Made by a program: the position numbers and the translations under genes
In this document: in pieces, positions 1-5,599 of the stretch
Numbering within the stretch: the stretch's first letter is position 1
Layout: each line of letters begins with the position of its first letter
The notes under the pieces: generated by a model
Databases searched by the model: none
Told to the model about the DNA's origin: nothing
The model's input: only the letters and a program-made list of their open reading frames with translations
Source of the DNA: Rhodospirillaceae bacterium
GTDB taxonomy: Bacteria > Pseudomonadota > Alphaproteobacteria > Rhodospirillales > 2-02-FULL-58-16
Assembly (NCBI GenBank): GCA_030623425.1
Contig: JAUXMA010000061.1
Location: 1 to 8,201, forward strand
DNA length: 8,201 bases
Direction: 5' to 3'

Positions 1-321
1 CATATCGCTGCTTTGAGAAAGGTTGATGGCTTCCTTAATTGCCTCGTCAAGCAAAGGCTCATAATGAAGATAGCGATCAATCCAGGGTTTCTTGCCCGTC
101 ACTGCAGCCATCCGGGCAGACATCGTAAGGACCTCATCGTATTGGAGTATTTCCCCATGAAGACGCTCAAGGGTGAGAAAGTTCGTCCTTGTCAGTTCGG
201 CGAAGCGGGAAGCCTCAAAAATGACCCAACCCATCCAGACGACCGTCAGAAACGTCAGCAGAATGGCACAGCTGACAATTTTCGATGGAAAGGAAAGCGT
301 ATCATGGGTTTTTTTGTTCAA
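1..321 (-). CDS. Membrane-anchored sensor protein, N-terminal part (3' end outside window)
   Basis: The minus strand is open from a TTG at 321-319 to the left edge, 107 codons. An in-frame TGA lies a few codons upstream of the TTG, and GGGA sits 8 nt before it, so TTG is the best start; the first in-frame ATG falls inside the membrane helix. The product has a short cytoplasmic N-terminus with KK, a hydrophobic helix at about residues 14-36, then a presumably periplasmic helical segment with ERLHGEILQYDEVLTMSARM and a WIDRY motif near residue 80. From memory, this HGEI-DEVLTMSARM pattern occurs in the extracytoplasmic sensor part of bacterial GGDEF/EAL proteins and sensor kinases. The output domain would be encoded beyond position 1, so the enzyme type cannot be told. 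The segment is about 50% GC (149 of the first 300 bases), clearly below the rest of the window, and may be of different origin. It lies downstream of the truncated PilJ-like gene on the same strand. Confidence 0.72.
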   Translation of the reverse strand, partial: MNKKTHDTLSFPSKIVSCAILLTFLTVVWMGWVIFEASRFAELTRTNFLTLERLHGEILQYDEVLTMSARMAAVTGKKPWIDRYLHYEPLLDEAIKEAINLSQSSDM

Positions 322-358
322 TCCATTATTCCCGTATCATCTTCAAATCTGTTCTAAT

Positions 359-387
359 CCTACCCAGATAACCACACTTTTGGTAGG
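359..387. repeat. Inverted repeat between the two left-hand minus-strand genes
   Basis: CCTACC at 359-364 is complementary to GGTAGG at 382-387, with a 17-nt loop. It sits in the 85-nt gap between the stop codon at 407-409 and the TTG start at 321. There is no T-run on either side, so it is not a convincing intrinsic terminator. It could be a weak RNA structure in the leader of the downstream sensor gene, or chance. Confidence 0.3.
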
Positions 388-406
388 GTTTCACCTCCGC
401 AGCCAT

Positions 407-748
407 CTAACCAATTGGATTCCCCGGCAGTCCCAAAGACGGCTCGCCGTTAATCAGCCCGTCGTGCGAGGTTTCCATGAGGCCGGCGGCGGCGAGCAGG
501 CTTTTTCGGAGACTGTCGCGTTCGATGGCGTCGGTGGCGGCCAGTAAGCGCTCGGCCAACAGGTTGATCCGCTGCGACAACATCCTTTGCCGGCCGCTGA
601 CGTTGATCTGGGTACCGCTGCTCCGTTCGGCCGCAACGAGATCGTCGAGGATCACGTACCAAAAATAGCCCACCCCGCCCAGCATCCCGATGACCAGGGC
701 ATACCGTAAAAGCGCGCCGAGGGCGCCTGAAAGGAACCGCCGCGCCAT
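407..748 (-). CDS. Truncated PilJ-type sensor (type IV pili MCP N-terminal-like) membrane protein, 113 aa
   Basis: ATG at 748-746 is preceded by GGGGGA 3 nt upstream and is preferred over an in-frame GTG at 778, which has no clear ribosome site. The product has basic residues at 3-4, a membrane helix at about residues 14-34, then the stretch INVSGRQRMLSQRINLLAER (48-67). This motif is diagnostic of the PilJ/NarX-like N-terminal sensor domain found in chemoreceptors, histidine kinases and cyclases. After HDGLINGEPSLGLPG the frame ends at TAG (409-407), around the middle of the usual domain and with no output module. Reading past the TAG gives only 26 more codons before TAA, with no recognisable PilJ continuation. 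I infer a receptor truncated by deletion, insertion or rearrangement; a small stand-alone membrane protein is possible. The next gene on this strand has its own start and membrane helix, and GC drops near the end of this one. Confidence 0.7.
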   Translation of the reverse strand: MARRFLSGALGALLRYALVIGMLGGVGYFWYVILDDLVAAERSSGTQINVSGRQRMLSQRINLLAERLLAATDAIERDSLRKSLLAAAGLMETSHDGLINGEPSLGLPGNPIG

Positions 749-811
749 CGTTCCCCCACTCATCAAAGGACAAGGCACTCATCAGGCGAAACAGGACCTG
801 TGAGTGTTTCT

Positions 812-840
812 TTTATACCGTAAACGATCAGGCGAGGTCT
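812..840 (-). promoter_or_regulatory. Possible promoter of the PilJ-like gene
   Basis: On the minus strand TATAAA (817-812) matches 5 of 6 bases of a sigma70 -10 box and lies about 65 nt upstream of the ATG at 748. No good -35 box is found 16-18 nt further upstream (AGACCT is the nearest spacing match), so the call rests on the -10 box and an AT-rich context. Confidence 0.25.
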
Positions 841-844
841 GATC
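826..844. repeat. Palindrome GATCAG-N7-CTGATC, possible operator
   Basis: GATCAG (826-831) and CTGATC (839-844) are perfect inverted arms around a 7-nt spacer. The layout suits a dimeric helix-turn-helix regulator. It overlaps the spacer and -35 area of the possible minus-strand promoter. The left arm is part of ATCAGGCGA (827-835), which recurs in direct orientation at 781-789. The binding protein is unknown. Confidence 0.3.
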
Positions 845-947
845 TAAAATTACAATGATACTTTAACCGAGCAAGTGAAGCGCGTCATTGATAACATTCA
901 AGCCCGGAACGGGTTCGAGAAATTCGCCCATCGGCTCGACTGCGCCG

Positions 948-964
948 CCCGCCTATCCGGCGGG
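948..964. repeat. GC-rich hairpin CCCGCC/GGCGGG
   Basis: CCCGCC (948-953) pairs with GGCGGG (959-964) across a 5-nt loop. It is compact and GC-rich, but AAAGTCC follows rather than a T-run, so it is not a standard terminator. It lies upstream of the rpmH promoter. Confidence 0.35.
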
Positions 965-974
965 AAAGTCCTTT

Positions 975-1000
975 CGTCGAAATCCATTGGCATTTCGACG
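975..1000. repeat. Perfect 9-bp inverted repeat upstream of the rpmH promoter
   Basis: CGTCGAAAT (975-983) and ATTTCGACG (992-1000) are exact reverse complements around an 8-nt centre. The repeat ends 46 nt before the -35 box of the rpmH promoter. It could be an operator or an RNA hairpin of a longer upstream transcript. There is no following T-run. Confidence 0.4.
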
Positions 1001-1046
1001 CCCCTTAATGGTTTCGCGCCTCTCGCCGTGGCCGCCGCCGCTGGCG

Positions 1047-1075
1047 TTGACTTCGCCCGGGCAAGACCGTATACA
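1047..1075 (+). promoter_or_regulatory. Sigma70-type promoter of the rpmH operon
   Basis: TTGACT (1047-1052, 5 of 6 consensus bases) is separated by exactly 17 nt from TATACA (1070-1075, 4 of 6 consensus). Transcription would start near 1082, giving a leader of about 25 nt before the rpmH GTG. This is the best promoter match in the window and would drive rpmH, rnpA and, with closely packed genes, yidD-yidC-engB. Confidence 0.75.
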
Positions 1076-1106
1076 GCGGGGCTTGAATTTCCCTAGGGGT
1101 GAGCTC

Positions 1107-1241
1107 GTGAAAAGAACCTTTCAGCCAAGCAGACTCGTCCGCAAGCGGCGGCATGGATTCCGTTGCCGCATGGCGACCGTTGGCGGCCGCAGGGTTCTCG
1201 CCAAGCGGCGCGCCAAGGGACGCAAGCGCCTTTCCGCTTAG
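1107..1241 (+). CDS. rpmH: 50S ribosomal protein L34
   Basis: This is the small basic protein of the large ribosomal subunit, 44 residues, the usual family length. GTG at 1107 is chosen because it begins the canonical VKRTFQPS N-terminus and AGGGGTGAG (1095-1103) provides a ribosome site just upstream. The family signature is nearly intact: [42 protein letters not shown] Cys replaces the common Ala in HGFRAR. It is the first gene of the plus-strand run, directly behind the strong promoter, and is followed after 9 nt by rnpA, the near-universal bacterial order. Confidence 0.97.
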   Translation: MKRTFQPSRLVRKRRHGFRCRMATVGGRRVLAKRRAKGRKRLSA

Positions 1242-1250
1242 GGTCAAACC

Positions 1251-1646
1251 GTGGACGCCGCCGTCCCCCGCCTGAAACGCCGGCCGGAGTTCCTCCGGGT
1301 CGCCGAAGCAAAGCGCAAGTGGGTCGCTCCCGGCTTGATCCTGCAAGCCCGGCGCCACGGGTCCGGCGATCGCCGCCGTCGGGGGATTCATGAGGAGACG
1401 GCTTCCATCCGCGTCGGCTTCACGGTCAGCCGCAAAGTCGGCAACGCCGTTGAGCGCAACCGGGTCCGTCGCCGTCTGCGCGCCGCCGCGGGTAAAGTGA
1501 TGCCGGTCCATGCCAAGGAGGGGCACGACTTCGTGATCATCGGCCGCAACGCGACTTTGCGCCGTCCCTTCGCCGTCCTGATGAAAGACCTCGAAACCGC
1601 CTTGAAACGCCTGGACGCATACATCGAGTTGAAAAAACAACAATAG
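1251..1646 (+). CDS. rnpA: Ribonuclease P protein component
   Basis: RnpA is the protein cofactor of RNase P. It binds the catalytic RNA and the 5' leader of precursor tRNAs in the cytoplasm. The product is 131 residues, slightly long for a family of about 110-130. The RNR signature KVGNAVERNRVRRRLR is at residues 62-77, preceded by IRVGFTVSR, and the HDFVIIGR strand follows at 92-99. A basic stretch around residues 33-46 (RRHGSGDRRRRG) forms a small insertion before the central sheet. GTG at 1251 is used as start because an AGGG (1240-1243) lies 7 nt upstream, overlapping the rpmH stop. The gap to rpmH is 9 nt and to yidD 12 nt, so it is cotranscribed. Confidence 0.95.
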   Translation: MDAAVPRLKRRPEFLRVAEAKRKWVAPGLILQARRHGSGDRRRRGIHEETASIRVGFTVSRKVGNAVERNRVRRRLRAAAGKVMPVHAKEGHDFVIIGRNATLRRPFAVLMKDLETALKRLDAYIELKKQQ

Positions 1647-1658
1647 GCTTGCGACAAG

Positions 1659-1931
1659 ATGAATCCGGCCAGCACGATTCTGCGGGCATTGATCAGGGGA
1701 TACCAGCTGTTGCTGTCGCCGGTGTTGCCTGGCGCCTGCCGCTATCATCCCACCTGTTCGAGTTACGCCCTCGAGGCCGTCACCCGTTTCGGCGCCCTCG
1801 GCGGTGGCTGGCTCGCCGTCAAGCGGTTCAGCCGTTGCCATCCCCTGGGCGGTTGGGGTTTCGATCCCGTTGCCGACGGCAACCCGCCGAAGGTTCCCAC
1901 GGGCGAGCAGGCGCGGGAACGCTCACCATGA
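1659..1931 (+). CDS. yidD: Membrane protein insertion efficiency factor YidD
   Basis: YidD is a small membrane-associated protein that assists YidC-dependent insertion of inner-membrane proteins. The product is 90 residues, within the normal family range. It begins with an amphipathic or hydrophobic helix ([19 protein letters not shown]) and then has the hallmark [15 protein letters not shown] (about residues 27-41), [17 protein letters not shown] and GFDPV. All three family cysteines are present. ATG at 1659 starts exactly where homologues begin, although the ribosome site is weak (AGG about 12 nt upstream). The stop TGA overlaps the yidC start codon as ATGA, indicating translational coupling of the two partners. 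Confidence 0.95.
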   Translation: MNPASTILRALIRGYQLLLSPVLPGACRYHPTCSSYALEAVTRFGALGGGWLAVKRFSRCHPLGGWGFDPVADGNPPKVPTGEQARERSP

Positions 1932-3727
1932 TGACCGACAATCGCAATTTGATCCTGGCGGTCGCTTTTTCGCTCGCCATTCTGCTCGGTTACCAGTTCT
2001 ATATTGCGCAGGAGTATGAGCCGCCGCCCGTTGACCAACAACAGGGCGGGCCAGCCGGCGAAACGGCGGAGGGCGGCGCTCCGACGGCGCCGTTGGCTCC
2101 CACCGCCACCGGCGAGCCCCGGCTCCCGGCCGCTCCCGGCACCCCGCCGGCGGCCGAGGAGGTGGCCGCCAAGGACCGTGAAACGATCCTCGCCGAAGGC
2201 GGGCCGAGGGGGAAACTCTCGTCACCCCTGCTGCGTGGCTCCATCGCCTTGACCGGCGCCCACATCGACGACCTGACGCTGATCGGATACCGCGAGGACC
2301 TGGGCCCGGACAGCGGCAAGATCGTGCTCTTGTCGCCGCTCGGCTCGGCGGCGGTCTATTACGCCCGGTTCGGTTGGGTGCGCGACTCCGGCGTCGAGGT
2401 GCCGACGCCCGATACCGTGTGGCGGGCCGACGGCGATACCCTGAGCCCGGCGAGCCCGGTGACCCTGACCTGGGACAACGGACAGGGGCTCAAGTTCTCG
2501 CAGACCTACGCCCTCGACGAGGACTACATGTTCACGATCACCCAGCGGGTCGACAACACCGGCGGCCAGCCGGTGACGCTTTACCCTTTCGGGCTGATCT
2601 CGCGCTGGGGCACACCGGAGGTGACCGGCTTCTTCATCCTGCACGAGGGGCTGCTGGGCGTCTTCGACGGCAAGCTCAGCGAGGTGGACTATGACGATGT
2701 TTCGGAAGAGAGCGTTTTCGAACCTTGCGCCGGCGACCGCGCGCGCCCCCCTGGAGGCGTGTTCTGGAAGTGCACCACCGGCGGCTGGTTAGGAATCACC
2801 GACAAGTACTGGCTGGTGACCATGATCCCCGACCAGAAGACCCGGGTCGATAGCCGCTTCAGCCACCGCCTGGAGAACGGTGTCGACAAGTACCAGGTGG
2901 ACTTCATGGGTGGCCAACGGACGCTGCTCCCCGGGGCCGCGGTCGAGGCGGAAAGCCGCCTGTTCGCCGGCGCCAAGGAGGTCTCCCTGGTCGATGGATA
3001 CTACAGCTCCCTTGGCATCGAACGCTTCGACATGGCCATCGATTGGGGTTGGTTCCCTTACCTGACCAAGCCGCTTTTCCACTCCCTGACTTTTTTCAAC
3101 GATTACATCGGCAATTTCGGCCTCGCCATTCTGTTGGTGACGGTGGTCATCAAGCTGGTGTTTTTCCCGCTCGCCAACAAGTCTTACAGGGCGATGAGCA
3201 AAATGAAACTACTGCAACCGGAAGTGGTCAAGATCAAGGAACGTGTCGGCGGCGACAAGACGCGGATGAACCAGGAGATGATGGCGCTCTATAAGCGCGA
3301 GAAGGCCAACCCGGCCGCCGGCTGTCTTCCGGTGGTGATCCAGGTGCCGGTGTTTTTCGCCCTTTACAAGGTTCTTTTCATCGCCATCGAGATGCGTCAC
3401 ACGCCCTTTTACGGCTGGATCCAGGATTTGTCGGCCCCCGATCCGACGACGCTGTTCAACCTTTTCGGCCTGATCCCGTGGACACCGCCCGGATTCCTGA
3501 TGATCGGGGTGTGGCCGCTGCTCATGGGGCTGACCATGTTCCTGCAGCAAAGGCTCAACCCGCAGCCGGTCGACCCCGTGCAGGCCAAGATATTCATGTT
3601 CCTTCCCATCATGTTCACCTTTCTGCTGGCGCGGTTCCCGGCCGGGCTGGTGATTTACTGGGCTTGGAACAACCTGCTTTCCGTCATCCAGCAACAGGTC
3701 ATCATGAGGCGCATGGGCGTCAAGTAG
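1928..3727 (+). CDS. yidC: Membrane protein insertase YidC
   Basis: YidC inserts and folds inner-membrane proteins, alone or with SecYEG. The product is 599 residues from ATG 1928; the adjacent ATG 1931 is an alternative. Although the frame is open back to 1649, that part only mirrors yidD. Order: TM1 (about 8-25), a Pro/Ala-rich linker (about 32-80), the periplasmic P1 domain (about 90-350, with [11 protein letters not shown]), then the conserved insertase core with TM2 ([15 protein letters not shown]), the cytoplasmic hairpin ([28 protein letters not shown]), and later helices [16 protein letters not shown] and [13 protein letters not shown]. The groove position held by Arg366 in E. coli is Lys409 here, as I recall for alphaproteobacteria. 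The P1 domain carries a short insertion with Cys267 and Cys282. It is coupled to yidD by the ATGA overlap; engB follows after 26 nt. Confidence 0.97.
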   Translation: MMTDNRNLILAVAFSLAILLGYQFYIAQEYEPPPVDQQQGGPAGETAEGGAPTAPLAPTATGEPRLPAAPGTPPAAEEVAAKDRETILAEGGPRGKLSSPLLRGSIALTGAHIDDLTLIGYREDLGPDSGKIVLLSPLGSAAVYYARFGWVRDSGVEVPTPDTVWRADGDTLSPASPVTLTWDNGQGLKFSQTYALDEDYMFTITQRVDNTGGQPVTLYPFGLISRWGTPEVTGFFILHEGLLGVFDGKLSEVDYDDVSEESVFEPCAGDRARPPGGVFWKCTTGGWLGITDKYWLVTMIPDQKTRVDSRFSHRLENGVDKYQVDFMGGQRTLLPGAAVEAESRLFAGAKEVSLVDGYYSSLGIERFDMAIDWGWFPYLTKPLFHSLTFFNDYIGNFGLAILLVTVVIKLVFFPLANKSYRAMSKMKLLQPEVVKIKERVGGDKTRMNQEMMALYKREKANPAAGCLPVVIQVPVFFALYKVLFIAIEMRHTPFYGWIQDLSAPDPTTLFNLFGLIPWTPPGFLMIGVWPLLMGLTMFLQQRLNPQPVDPVQAKIFMFLPIMFTFLLARFPAGLVIYWAWNNLLSVIQQQVIMRRMGVK

Positions 3728-3753
3728 CCGGCCCGCGTGTCGATGGGAACGCC

Positions 3754-4407
3754 GTGCAGGCCGCGGGAACGAAACAGAATTCGCAACACGAGGCCGTGGA
3801 ACGGGGACGCTGGCTTTTTGCCCAGGAATGCCGCTTCATCGGCGCCGCCGCCAGCCTCGCGCAAGTGCCCTGGGCGGCCTTGCCGGAGGTCGCCTTCGCC
3901 GGCCGTTCCAACGTCGGCAAATCGAGCCTGATCAACGCCCTCGCTGGCCGCAAGACCCTGGCCCGGACCTCGAACAAGCCGGGCCGCACGCGGCAGCTCA
4001 ACTTCTTCGATCTCGGCGGCCGGCTGATGCTGGCGGACCTGCCCGGCTACGGTTTCGCCCGCGCCCCGAAGGAACAAATCAGCAGCTGGACGGCGCTCGT
4101 CGAGGCCTATCTGAAAGGCCGGGCGCAACTGCGGAGATGCTGTCTTTTGATCGACGCCCGCCACGGCATCAAGGACCCGGACCGCAAGGTGATGGCCATG
4201 CTGGACGGGGCGGCGGTCTCCTATCAGGTGGTGATCGTCAAAAGCGACAAGATCACCGAGACAGAGCTCGAGGTTCGCATCCAAGCAATCATCGGCGAGC
4301 TGGCCGGCCACCCGGCGGCGCATCCGCGGGTGATCCCGACCAGCAGCCGCCAGGGTTCCGGCATTGCCGAACTGCGCGCGGCGCTGGCGGCGCTGGCAAA
4401 AAGGTGA
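3754..4407 (+). CDS. engB: Ribosome biogenesis GTPase EngB/YsxC (YihA)
   Basis: This is a TrmE-Era-EngA-EngB-family GTPase required for assembly of the large ribosomal subunit. GTG at 3754 is chosen because GGGA lies about 6 nt upstream and the length (217 residues) fits the family (E. coli about 210). GTG 3796 has a GAGG only 2 nt away and is less likely. Motifs: G1 GRSNVGKSS (50-58), G2 region KPGRTRQLNFF, G3 DLPGYG (95-100), G4 VKSDK (162-166) and G5 TSSRQGSG (196-203). The usual Thr before Lys in G4 (TKxD) is Val here, while the base-specifying Lys and Asp remain, so activity is expected. It follows yidC by 26 nt in the same operon and probably shares its transcript. Confidence 0.94.
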   Translation: MQAAGTKQNSQHEAVERGRWLFAQECRFIGAAASLAQVPWAALPEVAFAGRSNVGKSSLINALAGRKTLARTSNKPGRTRQLNFFDLGGRLMLADLPGYGFARAPKEQISSWTALVEAYLKGRAQLRRCCLLIDARHGIKDPDRKVMAMLDGAAVSYQVVIVKSDKITETELEVRIQAIIGELAGHPAAHPRVIPTSSRQGSGIAELRAALAALAKR

Positions 4408-4491
4408 CTATCTGATTTTCAAGAAATCCCCTGGTAGGGTAAAATATTAGGGGCTGTCCCAGATAACGCCATAAGTAGGTTGCAAGGGATC
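4408..4491 (+). promoter_or_regulatory. engB-argB intergenic gap with possible weak promoter
   Basis: This 84-nt gap is noticeably AT-rich. TAAAAT (4440-4445) is a fair -10 box, with TTTCAA (4417-4422) 17 nt upstream as a poor -35 box, so argB may have its own promoter. CCCCT (4428-4432) and AGGGG (4449-4453) form a weak stem around the -10 box. GGGCTGTCCCAGATAAC starts at 4451 and shares CCCAGATAAC with the left-hand intergenic region. AAGGGA (4484-4489) supplies the argB ribosome site. Confidence 0.35.
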
Positions 4492-5415
4492 ATGAACAGG
4501 AAGATCGACAAAAACGGCAAAACCAAAACCAAGGAAGACTGGCTCGCCCAGGCCAAGGTGCTGTCCGAAGCCCTGCCCTACATGCGGCGTTATTCGGGCG
4601 AGACCTTCGTCATCAAGTTCGGCGGTCACGCCATGGGCGATGCCGAACTGGCCCGGCTGTTCGCCCGCGATGTCGTCCTCTTGCGGCAAGTCGGCATCTA
4701 CCCGGTCGTCGTCCACGGCGGCGGTCCGCAGATCGGCGCCATGCTGGAACGGCTGAAGATCAAAAGCCAGTTCGTCGACGGTCTTCGCATCACCGACAAG
4801 GAAACGGTCGAAGTGGTGGAAATGGTGCTGTCCGGCGCCATCAACAAGCAGATCGTCTCGGCCATCAACGAGGCCGGTGGTTTCGCCGTCGGCCTTTCCG
4901 GCAAGGATGGAAACCTGATCAGGGCCGAGAAGCTCAGGCGCACCCGGCGCGATCCCGATTCCAACATCGAGCGGATTCTCGACTTGGGCCTTGTCGGCGA
5001 ACCCACCGCGGTCGACCCGCATATCCTCGACCACTTCTACGAAACCGACATCACCCCCGTCATCGCCCCGATCGGCGCCGGTCCCGGCGGCGAAACCCTG
5101 AACATCAACGCCGACACGGTGGCCGGCGCCATCGCCTCGGCGGTCGCCGCCCGGCGCCTGTTGATGCTGACCGACGTCGAAGGCGTTGTCGACAAAAAAG
5201 GCAACCTCATCCCCGAAATGACGGTCAAAGAGGCCAGGGACAACATCGCCGACGGCACCATCCAGGGCGGCATGATTCCGAAAATCGAAACCTGCCTTGA
5301 AGCCATCGAAAACGGCGTCGAAGGAGCCGTCGTCATTGACGGCCGGGTGCCGCACGCCATGCTTCTCGAGCTGTTTACCGAGCACGGCGCCGGCACGCTG
5401 ATCAATCCGGGCTGA
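4492..5415 (+). CDS. argB: Acetylglutamate kinase
   Basis: ArgB phosphorylates N-acetyl-L-glutamate with ATP, the second step of the acetylated arginine pathway. ATG at 4492 is preferred over an in-frame TTG at 4480 because AAGGGA lies just upstream of it and TTG has no usable ribosome site. The product is 307 residues. Amino-acid-kinase motifs are intact: KFGGHAM (Lys42), HGGGPQI (His75), a substrate-binding segment with [26 protein letters not shown] (134-142), NINAD (204-208), LTDVEGV (226-232) and GGMIPK (Lys264). The N-terminal helix before KFGG ([18 protein letters not shown]), together with the C-terminal EHGAGTLI, is typical of hexameric, arginine-inhibited enzymes, so feedback inhibition is inferred. 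It lies 84 nt after engB on the same strand, an arrangement I recall from other alphaproteobacteria. Confidence 0.97.
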   Translation: MNRKIDKNGKTKTKEDWLAQAKVLSEALPYMRRYSGETFVIKFGGHAMGDAELARLFARDVVLLRQVGIYPVVVHGGGPQIGAMLERLKIKSQFVDGLRITDKETVEVVEMVLSGAINKQIVSAINEAGGFAVGLSGKDGNLIRAEKLRRTRRDPDSNIERILDLGLVGEPTAVDPHILDHFYETDITPVIAPIGAGPGGETLNINADTVAGAIASAVAARRLLMLTDVEGVVDKKGNLIPEMTVKEARDNIADGTIQGGMIPKIETCLEAIENGVEGAVVIDGRVPHAMLLELFTEHGAGTLINPG

Positions 5416-5454
5416 TGGCGATTCCTATCAACATGGACAGGCCTTTCAGAAGCC

Positions 5455-5482
5455 TCTTCAATGCGCCTTGATTCATTGAAGA
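5455..5482. terminator. 9-bp inverted repeat, possible bidirectional terminator
   Basis: TCTTCAATG (5455-5463) and CATTGAAGA (5474-5482) are exact reverse complements around a 10-nt loop, 40 nt after the argB stop. The position between convergent genes suits a shared terminator, but no T-run follows on either strand and the stem is AT-rich, so termination activity is uncertain. Confidence 0.4.
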
Positions 5483-5555
5483 TCCCCGACACATCAATAG
5501 CAACCCATGGTTAAATTTATAAGGCCCCGGGCCGAAGCCGTTGCGGTTTTTCCGG

Positions 5556-5575
5556 CCGGCGCCTCCGAACGCCGG
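5556..5575. repeat. GC-rich hairpin downstream of the DUF2336 gene
   Basis: CCGGCG (5556-5561) and CGCCGG (5570-5575) form a perfect stem with an 8-nt loop, 25 nt beyond the DUF2336 stop. On the minus strand it is followed by an A-run rather than a T-run, so it may stabilise the 3' end of the message more than terminate it. Confidence 0.35.
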
Positions 5576-5599
5576 TTGCATCTTGACCCGGGGAAGGAG

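Larger units (their letters stand above)
749..1106. other. Divergent intergenic region between PilJ-like gene and rpmH
   Basis: These 358 bases separate the minus-strand PilJ-like gene from plus-strand rpmH. They hold the rpmH promoter (1047-1075), a possible minus-strand promoter with an overlapping palindrome (812-844), and hairpins at 948-964 and 975-1000. Open frames running across it have no convincing ribosome site and overlap the promoter, so I call no gene here. DnaA, which precedes rpmH in many gammaproteobacteria and firmicutes, is absent. Confidence 0.7.
5416..5599. other. Convergent intergenic region argB / DUF2336 gene
   Basis: These 184 bases lie between the stop codons of two convergent genes. 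They hold two perfect inverted repeats (5455-5482 and 5556-5575). I found no gene; an open plus-strand frame starting at 5507 lies mostly over the minus-strand coding region and resembles no family I know. Confidence 0.6.

Noticed and set aside
13..357. Open plus-strand frame of 114 codons at the left edge
   Set aside because: It lies opposite the minus-strand sensor frame, which has a membrane helix and a recognisable sensor motif. The plus-strand product resembles nothing and has no ribosome site.
321..407. Frameshift joining the PilJ-like protein and the left-edge sensor into one gene
   Set aside because: The downstream frame has its own start, basic N-terminus and membrane helix, and none of the three frames in the gap continues the PilJ domain.
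948..964. GC-rich hairpin as an intrinsic terminator
   Set aside because: No T-run follows on either strand, so it is listed only as a repeat.
875..1096. Plus-strand frame of 73 codons upstream of rpmH
   Set aside because: It runs through the rpmH promoter and both hairpins, has no good ribosome site, and its product matches no known family.
1005..1841. Long minus-strand frame opposite rpmH, rnpA and yidD
   Set aside because: It is a high-GC shadow of three well-identified genes and matches no family.
1649..1927. N-terminal extension of the yidC frame
   Set aside because: The frame is open but overlaps yidD entirely. The real YidC N-terminus ([14 protein letters not shown]1) starts at 1928.
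3478..3753. N-terminal extension of the engB frame over the end of yidC
   Set aside because: The sequence is a shadow of yidC coding DNA. The EngB family length fits the GTG at 3754, which has a ribosome site.
4428..4453. CCCCT/AGGGG stem as a terminator after engB
   Set aside because: Only 5 bp with a long loop and no T-run; too weak to call a terminator.
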